Positions 18,717 to 27,064 of a stretch of DNA of 64,000 bases are shown here, piece after piece. Each line of letters begins with the position of its first letter. The first letter of the stretch is position 1. Source of the DNA: CAVUAF01 sp963739375 (GTDB lineage Bacteria; Acidobacteriota; Terriglobia; Terriglobales; Acidobacteriaceae); NCBI GenBank assembly GCA_963739375.1, contig CAVUAF010000020.1, forward strand, positions 289,762-353,761, given 5' to 3'. The position numbers and the translations under genes are program-made. The notes beneath the pieces were generated by a model. That model was not told the origin of the DNA. It saw only the letters and a program-made list of their open reading frames with translations, and searched no databases.

Positions 18717-18863
18717 ATGCCCAAAGACCGCAAGAAGACCTACTCCGATCACCAGTCCGAGGCCTCCCGGCAAAAGCGCGTCGCCCAGGAAAAGAAACCT
18801 GCCCCCGCCACGAACCCGCCCGCTCCTGCGCCCGCCCGCAAGCCGACCGAACCGAGCCGCTGA
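18717..18863 (+). CDS. Possible small basic Lys/Pro/Ala-rich protein
   Basis: A 48-residue ORF: a polar start (MPKDRKKTYSDHQSEASRQK) and a Pro/Ala-rich tail ending RKPTEPSR. GGCAGGA lies about ten bases upstream of ATG 18717. Composition is coherent (highly charged, then PAP repeats) and unlike a random frame in GC-rich DNA, and there is no competing longer ORF that makes sense here. No family is recognised. It could be an untranslated spacer. Confidence 0.4.
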   Translation: MPKDRKKTYSDHQSEASRQKRVAQEKKPAPATNPPAPAPARKPTEPSR

Positions 18864-18880
18864 CGGAATCTCCCGGTCTG

Positions 18881-19036
18881 GCGATCCCCCGATCCCCCGA
18901 TCTCCCGATCTCCTTCGTGTCCCTCGTGCAACCTCTGTGTCCTTTGTGGTTGGCTTTCCCCGACCACTGACTACTGACAACTGGGAACTCTCCCCGATCG
19001 CCGATCTCCCGCTCTCCCGATCCCCCGATCCCCCCG
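18881..19036. repeat. Patchwork of octamer (CGATCCCC) and heptamer (ACTGACA) arrays
   Basis: 18881-18913 and 18993-19036 have 8-nt units of CGATCYCC. 18965-18990 has 7-nt units of ACTGACA/ACTGGGA. Together they fill most of the spacer before the SDR gene. Confidence 0.65.
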
Positions 19037-19095
19037 GGCGCCTTTTCCCGCAGTACACTTTCCTGGGGTCGGGGGCAACGCGAAAGGCGGCCTCC

Positions 19096-19962
19096 ATGAA
19101 CACCGGATTGCGCGACAAGGTGGTCCTGGTAACCGGGGCGCAGCACGGCATCGGAGCCGCCACCGCCAGGGCCTTCGCCGCCGAAGGCGCTGCCGTCTTC
19201 CTTCACTACTTCCGCACCCGCTTCCAGGTGGACCGGACCGACAAGCCCGAGGCGCCCAGCCTCAACTTGTTCCTGCAGCGGCAGAGCCTGCCGGCCGACG
19301 CGGTGGTCCAGGAAATTTGCGCTTCCGGGGGCCGCGCCGCGGCTTGGGAGTGCGACTTGGCGCTGCCCGACAACGTCCCGCTCCTGTTCGAAAAAGCGGA
19401 GGCGGCGTGGGGTCCGGTGGAAGTGCTGGTCAACAACGCCGCGTATTGGGAAGACGACAGCTTTCTTCCCCCGGCAATCCAGCCCGCCAATCCGTTCGTC
19501 GAAAGCTGGAAGGACCGGCCGCGCGCCCTCACGCCCCAATCTCACGACCGCCACTTCGCAGTGAACACCCGGGCGGTGGCGTTGCTGATGGCCGAGTACT
19601 TTCGTCGCCACGTCGCCCGCGGCGCCCACTGGGGACGTGTCATCAACATCAGCACGGAAGGTGCGCACTGTTTCCCGGGCGAGATTTCCTATGGCGCCAG
19701 CAAGGCGGCCATGGACGCCTATACCCGTTCCGCGGCCTGCGAGTTCGCCAAATTCGGCATCACCGCCAACATCGTCGCTCCCGGCGCCACTCAGACCGGA
19801 TGGATCACGCCGGAACTGGAGCAGCAGGTGCTGCCCCTCATTCCTGCTGGCCGCCTGGGCACCCCCCAGGACCTCGCCGACGCCATCGTGCTGCTCGCTT
19901 CCGAGCCGGCGCGCTGGATCACCGGCCAGTTGCTGAATGTGGGTGGGGGAAGCAGGATGTAG
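19096..19962 (+). CDS. SDR-family oxidoreductase
   Basis: 288 residues of classical short-chain dehydrogenase/reductase. VTGAQHGIGAATARAF is the nucleotide-binding TGxxxGIG loop, VLVNNAAYW the NNAG-equivalent, and the catalytic residues are Ser in INISTEG, Tyr and Lys in YGASKAAM. VAPGATQTGWI and ITGQLLNVGGG end the fold. An insertion of about 25 residues after strand 2 (HYFRTRFQVDRTDKPEAPSL) is longer than usual and may shape the active site. It resembles 3-oxoacyl-ACP reductase-like SDRs of unknown substrate. ATG 19096 was chosen since the long upstream open frame is repeat sequence. Confidence 0.88.
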   Translation: MNTGLRDKVVLVTGAQHGIGAATARAFAAEGAAVFLHYFRTRFQVDRTDKPEAPSLNLFLQRQSLPADAVVQEICASGGRAAAWECDLALPDNVPLLFEKAEAAWGPVEVLVNNAAYWEDDSFLPPAIQPANPFVESWKDRPRALTPQSHDRHFAVNTRAVALLMAEYFRRHVARGAHWGRVINISTEGAHCFPGEISYGASKAAMDAYTRSAACEFAKFGITANIVAPGATQTGWITPELEQQVLPLIPAGRLGTPQDLADAIVLLASEPARWITGQLLNVGGGSRM

Positions 19963-20039
19963 GTCGGGCGCGTGGGAACCGCGGGGCCCAACGTCGGCGT
20001 CCCTGTTCCCTGATCGCCCGACCTCCCGATCTCTAGATG

Positions 20040-20112
20040 TCCAATTCCCCAATTTCTCAATTACCCAATTTCTCAATTCCGCAATGACCCAATGACTCAA
20101 TCACTCAATTTC
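20040..20112. repeat. Octamer array, unit CAATTNCY
   Basis: About nine degenerate 8-nt units (CAATTTCT, CAATTACC, CAATGACC, CAATCACT). Confidence 0.75.
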
Positions 20113-20230
20113 TTGTCAATAGCCACAAACTGTCACTTTCCCCCTAACTCCTTCATCCTGCACCGGAAATAAAAGTACACACTTTTTCCCATTGCCCCCC
20201 TCGAATTTGCTAGTCTGGATGTGTAGGCTT

Positions 20231-20290
20231 CGCCCAGCGATGGGCGCTGCTTCCTGACCTCACCGCCCACCCGCCGTGGGCTTTTCTTTT
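20231..20290 (+). promoter_or_regulatory. Two-hairpin leader ending in a terminator, directly before the nuclease-like gene
   Basis: Hairpin 1 is CGCCCA-GCGA-TGGGCG (20231-20246) with a GNRA tetraloop. Hairpin 2 is GCCCAC-CCGCC-GTGGGC (20265-20281), followed by TTTTCTTTT (20282-20290). The latter is a good intrinsic terminator, four bases before ATG 20295, and no Shine-Dalgarno fits in between. It could be an attenuator or riboswitch-like leader, the 3' end of a small RNA, or the terminator of an upstream transcript. Confidence 0.55.
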
Positions 20291-20294
20291 AGCT

Positions 20295-20753
20295 ATGCCC
20301 CATCCCTTCCGCTCCCCGCGCCATCTTGGCGACTGGGCCGAGCTCCTCTTCCTGGTGAAGGCGGTCGCGCTCGGCCTCGACGTTTCCATCCCGTTCGGCG
20401 TGAAGCGCTACGACGTGCTCGTCCACACCCAGCGCCGCACCCTGCGCGTCCAGGTAAAATGCGTCGGCACGCGCAGCTCCCGCGGCAGTGCCTACCATGT
20501 CCCCATCGCGCATCGCCGCCCGTACACCGCCGACGACATTGACCTTCTCGCCGCCTACCTCTACCCGCACGCCACCTGGTATCTCTTCCCTGTCGCCCGG
20601 CTCCCCGCCGGCTCGTCGCTGGCGGTCCGCCCCGACGACCCACACGACGTCTGGGCGCGCTACCGCGAGGCTTGGCACCTGCTGCGCCGCCCAGCGGCCA
20701 CCTCGGCCCTGGACCTCGACGCCTGCGCCGCCTCACCCCAGTCTTGGCGTTGA
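20295..20753 (+). CDS. PD-(D/E)XK endonuclease-like protein (group I intron endonuclease-like)
   Basis: 152 residues. GDWAELLFLVKAVALGLDV (first helix with the acidic residue), PFGVKRYDVLV (Asp) and LRVQVKCVG (Q-x-K) give the E...D...QxK core of PD-(D/E)XK nucleases, in the arrangement of the I-Ssp6803I-like family (PF11645 type). No intron sequence was recognised around it, so it is probably a stand-alone member. The start is constrained by the conserved first helix, yet the ATG lies right after a terminator-like hairpin, so expression probably depends on read-through or a leader switch. It is free-standing, with no methylase partner nearby. Confidence 0.72.
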   Translation: MPHPFRSPRHLGDWAELLFLVKAVALGLDVSIPFGVKRYDVLVHTQRRTLRVQVKCVGTRSSRGSAYHVPIAHRRPYTADDIDLLAAYLYPHATWYLFPVARLPAGSSLAVRPDDPHDVWARYREAWHLLRRPAATSALDLDACAASPQSWR

Positions 20754-20844
20754 CTCCACGGGGGACGGAGAGTAGAACTCATTCCGGACCGCTTCCCTGG
20801 AGAGGTTGGGACACCGGCCCCTCGCGAGATGTAGGCACTGCAAG

Positions 20845-20875
20845 CTGAGAGAGCTAGCCGGATAGCTCAGATCAG
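20845..20875 (+). other. 5' leader hairpin of the SBBP protein gene
   Basis: GAGCTA-GCCGGA-TAGCTC (20851-20868) with outer pairs CTGA/TCAG, lying 16 bases before ATG 20892 and upstream of GGGGGTG. It may influence translation or mRNA stability. Confidence 0.4.
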
Positions 20876-20891
20876 CCACCGGGGGTGCAAC

Positions 20892-23800
20892 ATGAGAGTA
20901 AGAGTACCTCTCCTGGTAAGTCTGGGACTCCTGGCGGCGGTGGCGCTTCTCCAAGCGCCGTCGCGCCGCGTCCAACCGAAGGTTGACGCCAGGCAGTTCG
21001 CTCAGCAGCAAACCCTTCCTTCGCTTCCTCAGGGCCGCGCCGCTCCCGGCCTGAAGACACCCCGGCAGGCCGCCACCGCCTACGGCCATCTGCCCCTGGG
21101 CTTCGAGGCCAACCGCGGCCAGACCGACCCGCAGGTGGCATTCCTCGCGCGCGGTCGCGGCTCCACGCTCTTCCTGACGGCGACCGAGGCCGTGCTGGCT
21201 CTGCGCCGCTCGCCATCTGCGCCCCCGCAACGCTCCCGGGTTGCCATGCCCACCCGCGCGTCCGGGGTTACTTCCTCCGTGGTGCGGCTGCGCCTGCTCG
21301 GCGCCAACCCCGCACCGCGCCTCACCGCGGTGGACCCGCTGCCGGGCAGGAGCAACTACTTCCTCGGCAACAACCCGAAGGAGTGGCGCACCAACCTCCC
21401 GCAGTACCGCCGCGTGCGCTATGAAAACGTCTACCCGGGAATTGACCTGGTGTTCTACGGGAACCAGGGACAACTGGAATACGATTTCATCGTCGCTCCC
21501 GGCGCCGATCCTCGCGTCATTCGTCTCCAGTTCGACGGCCCCGACGACCTCCGCCTCGACTCCCACGGCAACCTCATCGCCCGGCTGGGACAAGCAGAGA
21601 GCGAGCTGCAGATGCTCAAGCCGCGTATCTACCAGCCAACCGGGGACAACTTGGACGGAGTGCCGGCCACGTCGCCGGTGGAGGGCAGCTTGCTCCTCCA
21701 AGGGGACCATGAAGTTGGCTTCGCGGTTGGCGCCTACGACTCCAGCCGCCCGCTGGTCATCGACCCCGCCCTCGCCTACTCCACCTACCTCGGCGGCAGC
21801 GGCAACGACGAAGGTCACGGCATCGCGGTGGATGCAGCCGGCAGCGCGTACGTTATCGGCAGGACCCCTTCGGCCAACTTTCCCACCGCCAGTCCCCTCC
21901 AGGGCGCCAACGCCGGCGGTTCTGATGTTTTCGTCCTCAAGTTGAACCCCGCGGGCAGCGCCCTCGTCTACTCGACGTATCTGGGCGGCAGTGCTGATGA
22001 CTTCGGCGCCGCGATTGCCGTCGACGCCGCGGGCAACGCTTATCTCACCGGCAACACGCTATCCAACAACTTCCCCGCCGTGAACGCGGTCCAGGCATCG
22101 CCGGGTGGCGGAAGTGACGCCTTCGTGGCCAAGTTAAGTGCCACCGGCTCCGCCCTCCTGTACTCCACCTACCTGGGCGGCAGCGGCGCCGATAGTGGCA
22201 ACGCGATCGCCGTCGGCGGCGGCAACGCCTACGTCATCGGCAACACCGCCTCGACCAATTTCCCCACGGCTGGCCCCCTGCAGTCCTTTGGCGGCGTCCA
22301 GGATGCCTTTGTGACGAAGTTGAACCCCGCCGGCAATGCCCTCGTCTACTCCACGTACCTGGGTGGCGCTGCCAGTGACTTCGGCGCCGCGATTGCCGTT
22401 GACGCCGCGGGCAACGCTTATCTCGCCGGCTACACCTTATCCTTCAACTTCCCCCTGCAGAACCCCCTGCAGTCCACCCGGCGCACCTCTAACGACGGCT
22501 TCGTGAGCAAGCTGAATCCCGCGGGCTCCGCCCTCGTTTACTCCACCTACCTCGGCGGCAACGACGACGACTACATCGACGGCATCGCGCTCGACGCTGC
22601 CGGCAATGCCGTCGTCACCGGCGAGACCCGTTCCACCACCTTCCCCACCCAGAATGCCTTCGACACCGACATTGGCTACGGGAGTTGCGGCTTCACCATC
22701 CCCGGCTTCTCTTCCTGGTGGCAATGTTCCGACGCATTCGTAAGCAAGTTGAATGCCGCCGGCTCTGCCCTGCTCTTCTCCACCTATCTGGGCGGCAGCG
22801 CCAACTATGTAGGTCCCAACAGCGCGGGCAACTTCAGCGGCGAGGATTTCGGCACGGGTGTCGCCGTGGATTCGCTGGGCAACATCTACGTCACCGGGAC
22901 CACGCAATCCACCAGTGACTTCCCCATCGCTAATTCTTTCCAGTCGGTTTACGGCGGCAGTGTCGATAGCTACGTCGCCAAGTTCACTCCCGATGGCGCG
23001 CTCATGTACTCCAGTTATCTCGGCGGCAGTGGCGACGACTCGGCCAACAGCATCGCCGTCGACTCCGCTGGCAGCGCCTACGTGACGGGTTATACGGAAT
23101 CACCGAATTTCCCCACCCTGAATCCCCTGCAGCCGGCTTGCAACGCCTGCACCAGTTCCTCCGCGGACGCTTTCGTCACCAAGATCAGTGAACCGCAGGG
23201 CGCCAACCCGGTGCCACACATTCTTTCGCTCAGTCCCACCGATGTCTTGCCGGGCGGCCCCGGCTTTACCCTCACCGTGGACGGCCTCGGCTTTGTCCCG
23301 GCCTCCGTGGTGCGCTGGAACAACTCCGACCGGTTCACCACCTTCGTGAGCAGCACCCGGCTCACCGCCGCTATCCTCGCCGGCGACCTCCCCAACTACG
23401 CCGCGGTCCCGGTCAGCGTCTTCAGTCCCTCACCGGGCGGTGGCCTCACCGTAGCGTACTTCCGGGTCACCAATCCTGTTCCCACGCTGGCCTCGCTTTC
23501 CCCCACCAGCGCCCTTCCCGGTTCGCCCGACTTGACCCTTACCGTTAACGGCACGGGCTTTCGTACGGGTTCCGTGGTGCGAATGAACGCGATGGACCGC
23601 CCCACCACGTTTGTGAGCGACACTCGCCTGACCGCTACCATTACCAGCAACTTCCTGTCTTTCCCGGCCTCCCAATCGGTGACGGTTTTCAACCCCTCAC
23701 CGGGTGGTGGCCTGTCCAGCGCCCTGACCTTCACCGTCACCGACTATCCTGTCCCGGTCCTTACCTCGCTCTCGCCGGGCGTGGTCGCCCCCGGTTCCCC

Positions 23801-24713
23801 GGGATTTATTCTGACCGTGACCGGCACCGGCTTCGTCTCCACCTCTCTCGTGCGCTGGAACGGCTCCAGCCGTGCCACCACCTTCGTCTCCAGCACGCAG
23901 TTGACCGCCGCGATTACTGCCGCCGACATCGCAACCGCGGGCTCGGCGCTGGTGAACGTGCGCACCGGCACAATGACGAGCGGCACCTCCAACAGCGTGA
24001 CCTTCTACATCACCGCGGGCAACACCCTGCCCCTGGCGCAGGCGCGCTACTGGCCGCACATCGTGAGCGGCGGCGGCTACGTCACCAAGATGACCATCAC
24101 CAACCTGGTGGCCACGCCGAACAACGTGCTGGTCTACTACGTCGATCCGCAAGCCGGCACCACGCTCTACACGCGGGCCTTCACGCTCCCCCCGGCGGGC
24201 ACGGTGCGCTACGATACCGGGGAAGCCAACCGCAACGGCAATATGGCGTGGCGGTGGGCGCTGTGCAACACCCAGGCAAACGTGGCCATCAACCTTTTCT
24301 TTGAGGTGATGGACGGCAACGGCAACGTGATCAACACCGTGGGCTTCAACGAAGCGCCGCCGCTCAGCGACTTCACCGTGCCGGTGGAGCTGGAGCCGGC
24401 GACGGTGAACTCCCCCATCGGCCGGACGGTCGGGGTGGCGCTGGCCAACCCCAACAACACCGCCGCCACGGTGACGCTCAAGCTCATCGATTCCGGCGGC
24501 ACGGTCCTGGCCACCACCACCCTCAACATCCCGGCTATGGCACAGACCATTGCCAGCTTGCAGGTGATTCCGGCCTTCGCCGCGGTCCTGCCCAATGGGA
24601 ACTTTGTCGGCAGCGTCGCCTTTTCGTCGAATGTGCCGATTACAGCCATTTCCCTGATGGATGACCTGGGATTGTTCTCCGCCATGCCGCCCACGGCCGG
24701 GAGGGCGCGGTAG
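20892..24713 (+). CDS. Large secreted SBBP-repeat protein with IPT/TIG domains
   Basis: 1273 residues. An N-terminal hydrophobic signal segment (residues 5-22) is followed by a conserved beta domain (about 60-290; GFEANRGQTDPQV, NYFLGNNPKEWRTNLP, YPGIDLVFYGNQGQLEYDF) of the DUF7948 type. Seven SBBP repeats follow (YSTYLGGSxxD, IAVDAAGNAY, NFP), forming a probable beta-propeller at about 295-770. Three IPT/TIG-like domains (each with SPTxxLPG, RWN, TTFVSSTRLTA) cover about 775-1030. The C-terminal 230-residue beta-rich domain (QARYWPHIVSGGGYVTKMTI) recurs on acidobacterial surface proteins. Probably extracellular or surface bound; no enzyme motif. Family expansions of this type are typical of Acidobacteriota. 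Confidence 0.88.
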   Translation: MRVRVPLLVSLGLLAAVALLQAPSRRVQPKVDARQFAQQQTLPSLPQGRAAPGLKTPRQAATAYGHLPLGFEANRGQTDPQVAFLARGRGSTLFLTATEAVLALRRSPSAPPQRSRVAMPTRASGVTSSVVRLRLLGANPAPRLTAVDPLPGRSNYFLGNNPKEWRTNLPQYRRVRYENVYPGIDLVFYGNQGQLEYDFIVAPGADPRVIRLQFDGPDDLRLDSHGNLIARLGQAESELQMLKPRIYQPTGDNLDGVPATSPVEGSLLLQGDHEVGFAVGAYDSSRPLVIDPALAYSTYLGGSGNDEGHGIAVDAAGSAYVIGRTPSANFPTASPLQGANAGGSDVFVLKLNPAGSALVYSTYLGGSADDFGAAIAVDAAGNAYLTGNTLSNNFPAVNAVQASPGGGSDAFVAKLSATGSALLYSTYLGGSGADSGNAIAVGGGNAYVIGNTASTNFPTAGPLQSFGGVQDAFVTKLNPAGNALVYSTYLGGAASDFGAAIAVDAAGNAYLAGYTLSFNFPLQNPLQSTRRTSNDGFVSKLNPAGSALVYSTYLGGNDDDYIDGIALDAAGNAVVTGETRSTTFPTQNAFDTDIGYGSCGFTIPGFSSWWQCSDAFVSKLNAAGSALLFSTYLGGSANYVGPNSAGNFSGEDFGTGVAVDSLGNIYVTGTTQSTSDFPIANSFQSVYGGSVDSYVAKFTPDGALMYSSYLGGSGDDSANSIAVDSAGSAYVTGYTESPNFPTLNPLQPACNACTSSSADAFVTKISEPQGANPVPHILSLSPTDVLPGGPGFTLTVDGLGFVPASVVRWNNSDRFTTFVSSTRLTAAILAGDLPNYAAVPVSVFSPSPGGGLTVAYFRVTNPVPTLASLSPTSALPGSPDLTLTVNGTGFRTGSVVRMNAMDRPTTFVSDTRLTATITSNFLSFPASQSVTVFNPSPGGGLSSALTFTVTDYPVPVLTSLSPGVVAPGSPGFILTVTGTGFVSTSLVRWNGSSRATTFVSSTQLTAAITAADIATAGSALVNVRTGTMTSGTSNSVTFYITAGNTLPLAQARYWPHIVSGGGYVTKMTITNLVATPNNVLVYYVDPQAGTTLYTRAFTLPPAGTVRYDTGEANRNGNMAWRWALCNTQANVAINLFFEVMDGNGNVINTVGFNEAPPLSDFTVPVELEPATVNSPIGRTVGVALANPNNTAATVTLKLIDSGGTVLATTTLNIPAMAQTIASLQVIPAFAAVLPNGNFVGSVAFSSNVPITAISLMDDLGLFSAMPPTAGRAR

Positions 24714-24747
24714 CGCGAGCCCGCGCAGCGGGCGCCCTTGGTTTGAG

Positions 24748-24780
24748 CCCCGGGCGTGAGCCCGGGGGCAGTGCCCTTTT
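24748..24780. terminator. Terminator between the convergent SBBP and thiE genes
   Basis: CCCCGGGC-GTGA-GCCCGGGG (24748-24767), followed by GCAGTGCCCTTTT. Flanked by two more small hairpins, GCCCGC/GCGGGC at 24719-24733 and GCCGGC-TTTA-GCCGGC at 24791-24806; the latter covers the thiE stop codon. Confidence 0.6.
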
Positions 24781-24797
24781 CGGGGGGCGAGCCGGCT

Positions 24798-25673
24798 TTA
24801 GCCGGCGACACCCGCATCGAGCACCGCGAGAAATTCTTCCACCGCCCGCCGCGGATCGGCGAGCAGGTCGTTGATGACGGCGACCGCGTCCGCCCCCGCC
24901 TCGATGACCGCCTGGCAGTTCGCGCGCGTGATGCCGCCGATGGCGACCAGCGGCTTGCGCGTCAGCTCCCGCGCCCGCCGCACTCCCGCCAGCCCGATCA
25001 CCGGGTCGGGATGCTGCTTGCTGGCGGTAGCGAAGACCGGGCCGACGGCGAGGTAGTCCACCGGCTCGCCGTCGGCGGTGGCGACCTGCTCCGGGTTGTG
25101 GGTGGAGAGCCCGATGATCGCGCCCGCCCCCAGCAGGCGCCGCGCCGCTCCCGGCGACAGGTCCTCCTGCCCCAGGTGGACTCCGCCGAAAGCCGCTCCC
25201 AGAGCCAGGTCTGAGCGGTCGTTGAAAATCAGAATAAGTCGTTGGCCGTTGGCCGTTGGCCGTTGGCTCTCTTGTTTGTCATCCCGAGCGTAGCGAGGGA
25301 CCTGCTTTTCCTGAGCTTTTGCTCGAAACTCGAAACTCGAAACTCGAAACTTCTTCTTGTTGTCATCCCGAGCGTAGCGAGGGACCTGCTTTTCCTGAGC
25401 TTTTGCTCGAAACTCGAAACTCGAAACTCGAAACTCCTCCTGGGTTTCGCTCTCTCTGGCAACTGGCAACTGACAACTGGCAACTACCGCCCGCGCCTGC
25501 GCGAGCATCACGCCCGCGCCGTCCACCTTGTTCCGGTACTGAATGAGGCGCGCGCCGCCGCGCATGAGTTCGCGCGTGAAGTTCAGGATCGCCGCCGTGG
25601 GATCAGGCTCGCCGGCGAAGCCGCCGGCATCCACGATGCAGTAGAGGCGGGGGAGAGTGATTCGATTGGTCAT
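24798..25673 (-). CDS. thiE: Thiamine-phosphate synthase ThiE with a repeat-derived in-frame insertion
   Basis: Couples HMP-PP and thiazole phosphate to thiamine phosphate. Core motifs are LYCIVDAGG, LIQYRNKVD (pyrimidine site), LILIFNDRSDLAL, GVHLGQEDL, IIGLSTHNPEQV, YLAVGPVFATASKQH and LVAIGGITRANC. The protein has 291 residues against about 210 for the family. The excess is residues 63-145 (25239-25487), between the helix after RNKVD and the FND strand. This segment is translated intergenic repeat: heptamer units and two copies of an 84-nt REP-like unit, each giving FRVSSFEFRAKAQEKQVPRY. No stop codon interrupts it. The insertion lies in a surface helix-strand connection, so activity may survive. 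Last gene of the peptidase-accB-accC-thiE run. Confidence 0.88.
   Translation of the reverse strand: MTNRITLPRLYCIVDAGGFAGEPDPTAAILNFTRELMRGGARLIQYRNKVDGAGVMLAQARAVVASCQLPVARESETQEEFRVSSFEFRAKAQEKQVPRYARDDNKKKFRVSSFEFRAKAQEKQVPRYARDDKQESQRPTANGQRLILIFNDRSDLALGAAFGGVHLGQEDLSPGAARRLLGAGAIIGLSTHNPEQVATADGEPVDYLAVGPVFATASKQHPDPVIGLAGVRRARELTRKPLVAIGGITRANCQAVIEAGADAVAVINDLLADPRRAVEEFLAVLDAGVAG
25239..25487. repeat. Composite repeat insertion inside thiE
   Basis: Order on the plus strand: heptamers GTTGGCC (25241-25268); 84-nt unit 1 (25278-25361) and unit 2 (25362-25445), identical over their first 74 bases, each made of a REP-like start (GTCATCCCGAGCGTAGCGAG), a middle TTTTCCTGAGC and four TCGAAAC heptamers; then TGGCAAC heptamers (25456-25485). 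Total about 249 bases, a multiple of three. The unit length of 84 is also a multiple of three and seven. Confidence 0.9.
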
Positions 25674-25694
25674 CCTCCGTGCCTCCGTGGGGCA

Positions 25695-27061
25695 TCAGCC
25701 CTTGGCCTGGCCGCCCGCCGCCAGGAAGCGCTCCATGTATTTGGTGTCGAAACGCCCGGCGCGGAAATCGGCGTCGGCCATGATGCGCCGGTGCAGCGGA
25801 ATGGAGGTGTGGATGCCCTCCACGATGAACATCTCCAGCGCCCGCTGCATGCGCGAGATGGCTTCCGCCCGGTCGCGGCCGCGCGTGATCAGCTTGGCGA
25901 TGAGCGAGTCGTAGTACGGCGGAATGACCGCCTCGGCGTAGGATGCCGTGTCCACCCGCACCCCGGTCCCGCCGGGAATGTTGAACACCGTGATCTTCCC
26001 CGCCGAGGGAGTGAACTTTTCCGGGTGCTCGGCGTTGATGCGGCATTCCAGGGCGTGGCCGCGCGCCTCGACCTCGCCTTCGATGATGTTCTCCAGGCGC
26101 TCGCCGGCGGCGATCAGGATCTGGCTCTTCACCAGGTCGATGTTGGTCACCATCTCGGTCACCGGGTGCTCCACCTGGATGCGGGTGTTCATCTCGATGA
26201 AGTAAAGCTTGCGGTCTTCGTCCATCAGGAACTCGACCGTGCCCGCATTGACGTAGCCGATGCCGGCGAGGGTGTGGACCAGGCGCTCGCCGATGTCGCG
26301 GCGCAGCTCGGGCGTGACCTGGAGCGACGGCGATTCCTCCAGCAGCTTCTGGTGGCGGCGCTGGATGGAGCATTCGCGCTCCCCGAGGAGCATGACGTTG
26401 CCGTGCGGTCGGCCAGCACCTGGAACTCGATGTGCCGCGGCCGCTCGATGAATTTCTCCATGTACACGTCGGCGTTGCCGAAGGCCGCTGCCGCCTCGCT
26501 CTGCGCCGCGCTGAAACGGGTTGGGCAGCTTCGTCTTCGGCGCGGACGACGCGCATCCCGCGCCCGCCGCCTCCCGCCGACGGCCTTGACGATCACCGGA
26601 AAACCGATCCTGCCGCGCCCACGCCAGCGCGTCCGCTTCGTCCGCCACCACGCCCTCGGAGCCCGGCAGGATCGGCACGCCGGCCTTCTGCATCTTCCGC
26701 CGCGCGTTTTCTTTTTCGCCCATCAGCCGGATGACCTCCGGGGGAGGGCCGATGAAGGTGAGGTGCGAGGCTTCGCAGACCTCGGCGAAGTTGGCGTTTT
26801 CGCAGAGGAAGCCGTAGCCGGGATGGATGGCGTCCACGTTGGTGATTTCCGCGGCGCTGATGACGTGCGGGAATGTTCAGGTAGCTGTCGCTGAGCTCGC
26901 GGCGGGCCGATGCAAACGGCTTCATCGGCAAAGCGCACATGCAGCGAGTTGCGGTCGGCTTCGCTATAGACGGCGACCGTGCGGATGCCCAGCTCCTTGC
27001 AGGCGCAGATCACCCGCAGCGCGATTTCCCCGCGATTGGCGATAAGGATTTTGCGGAACAT
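25695..27061 (-). CDS. accC: Biotin carboxylase AccC (interrupted by about seven indels)
   Basis: ATP-dependent carboxylation of biotin on AccB, first half-reaction of acetyl-CoA carboxylase. Readable pieces in order: MFRKILIANRGEIALRVICA, DAIHPGYGFLCENANFAEVC, GFPVIVKAV, RGMRVVRAEDE, YMEKFIERPRHIEFQVLAD, GNVMLLGERECSIQRRHQK, FIEMNTRIQVEHPVTEMV, ECRINAEHPEKF and a normal C-terminus. Indels lie near 26898, 26872, 26610, 26575, 26540, 26522 and 26404. Removing six extra bases and adding one gives 453 codons, the usual length. A region of clustered errors is more likely than a true pseudogene, since the gene is normally essential. accB ends three bases upstream. Confidence 0.88.
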
Positions 27062-27064
27062 ACT

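Larger units (their letters stand above)
19963..20294. other. 332-base spacer: arrays, inverted repeat and leader element
   Basis: Contains an 8-nt array (20040-20112), an inverted repeat AAAAGT-ACAC-ACTTTT (20171-20186), a possible extended -10 (TGCTAGTCT at 20208-20216) and the two-hairpin element at 20231-20290. No protein gene is supported here. Confidence 0.6.

Noticed and set aside
20221..20290. Known riboswitch class (c-di-GMP-I, fluoride, glycine)
   Set aside because: Only hairpins and a terminator fit; none of the conserved aptamer sequences of these classes was found.
20295..20753. Restriction-modification system
   Set aside because: The nuclease-like gene has no methyltransferase or specificity partner on either side.
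20754..20891. c-di-GMP-like riboswitch before the SBBP gene
   Set aside because: A GCTAGCCGG stretch is suggestive, but the paired helices and the conserved purine-rich junction are missing.
25278..25445. CRISPR-like array
   Set aside because: Only two 84-nt units without spacers, inside a coding gene and made of shorter tandem repeats.
25242..26894. 550-codon plus-strand ORF over thiE and accC
   Set aside because: It is antisense to well-supported minus-strand genes; its opening repeats are the REP-like units read from the other side.
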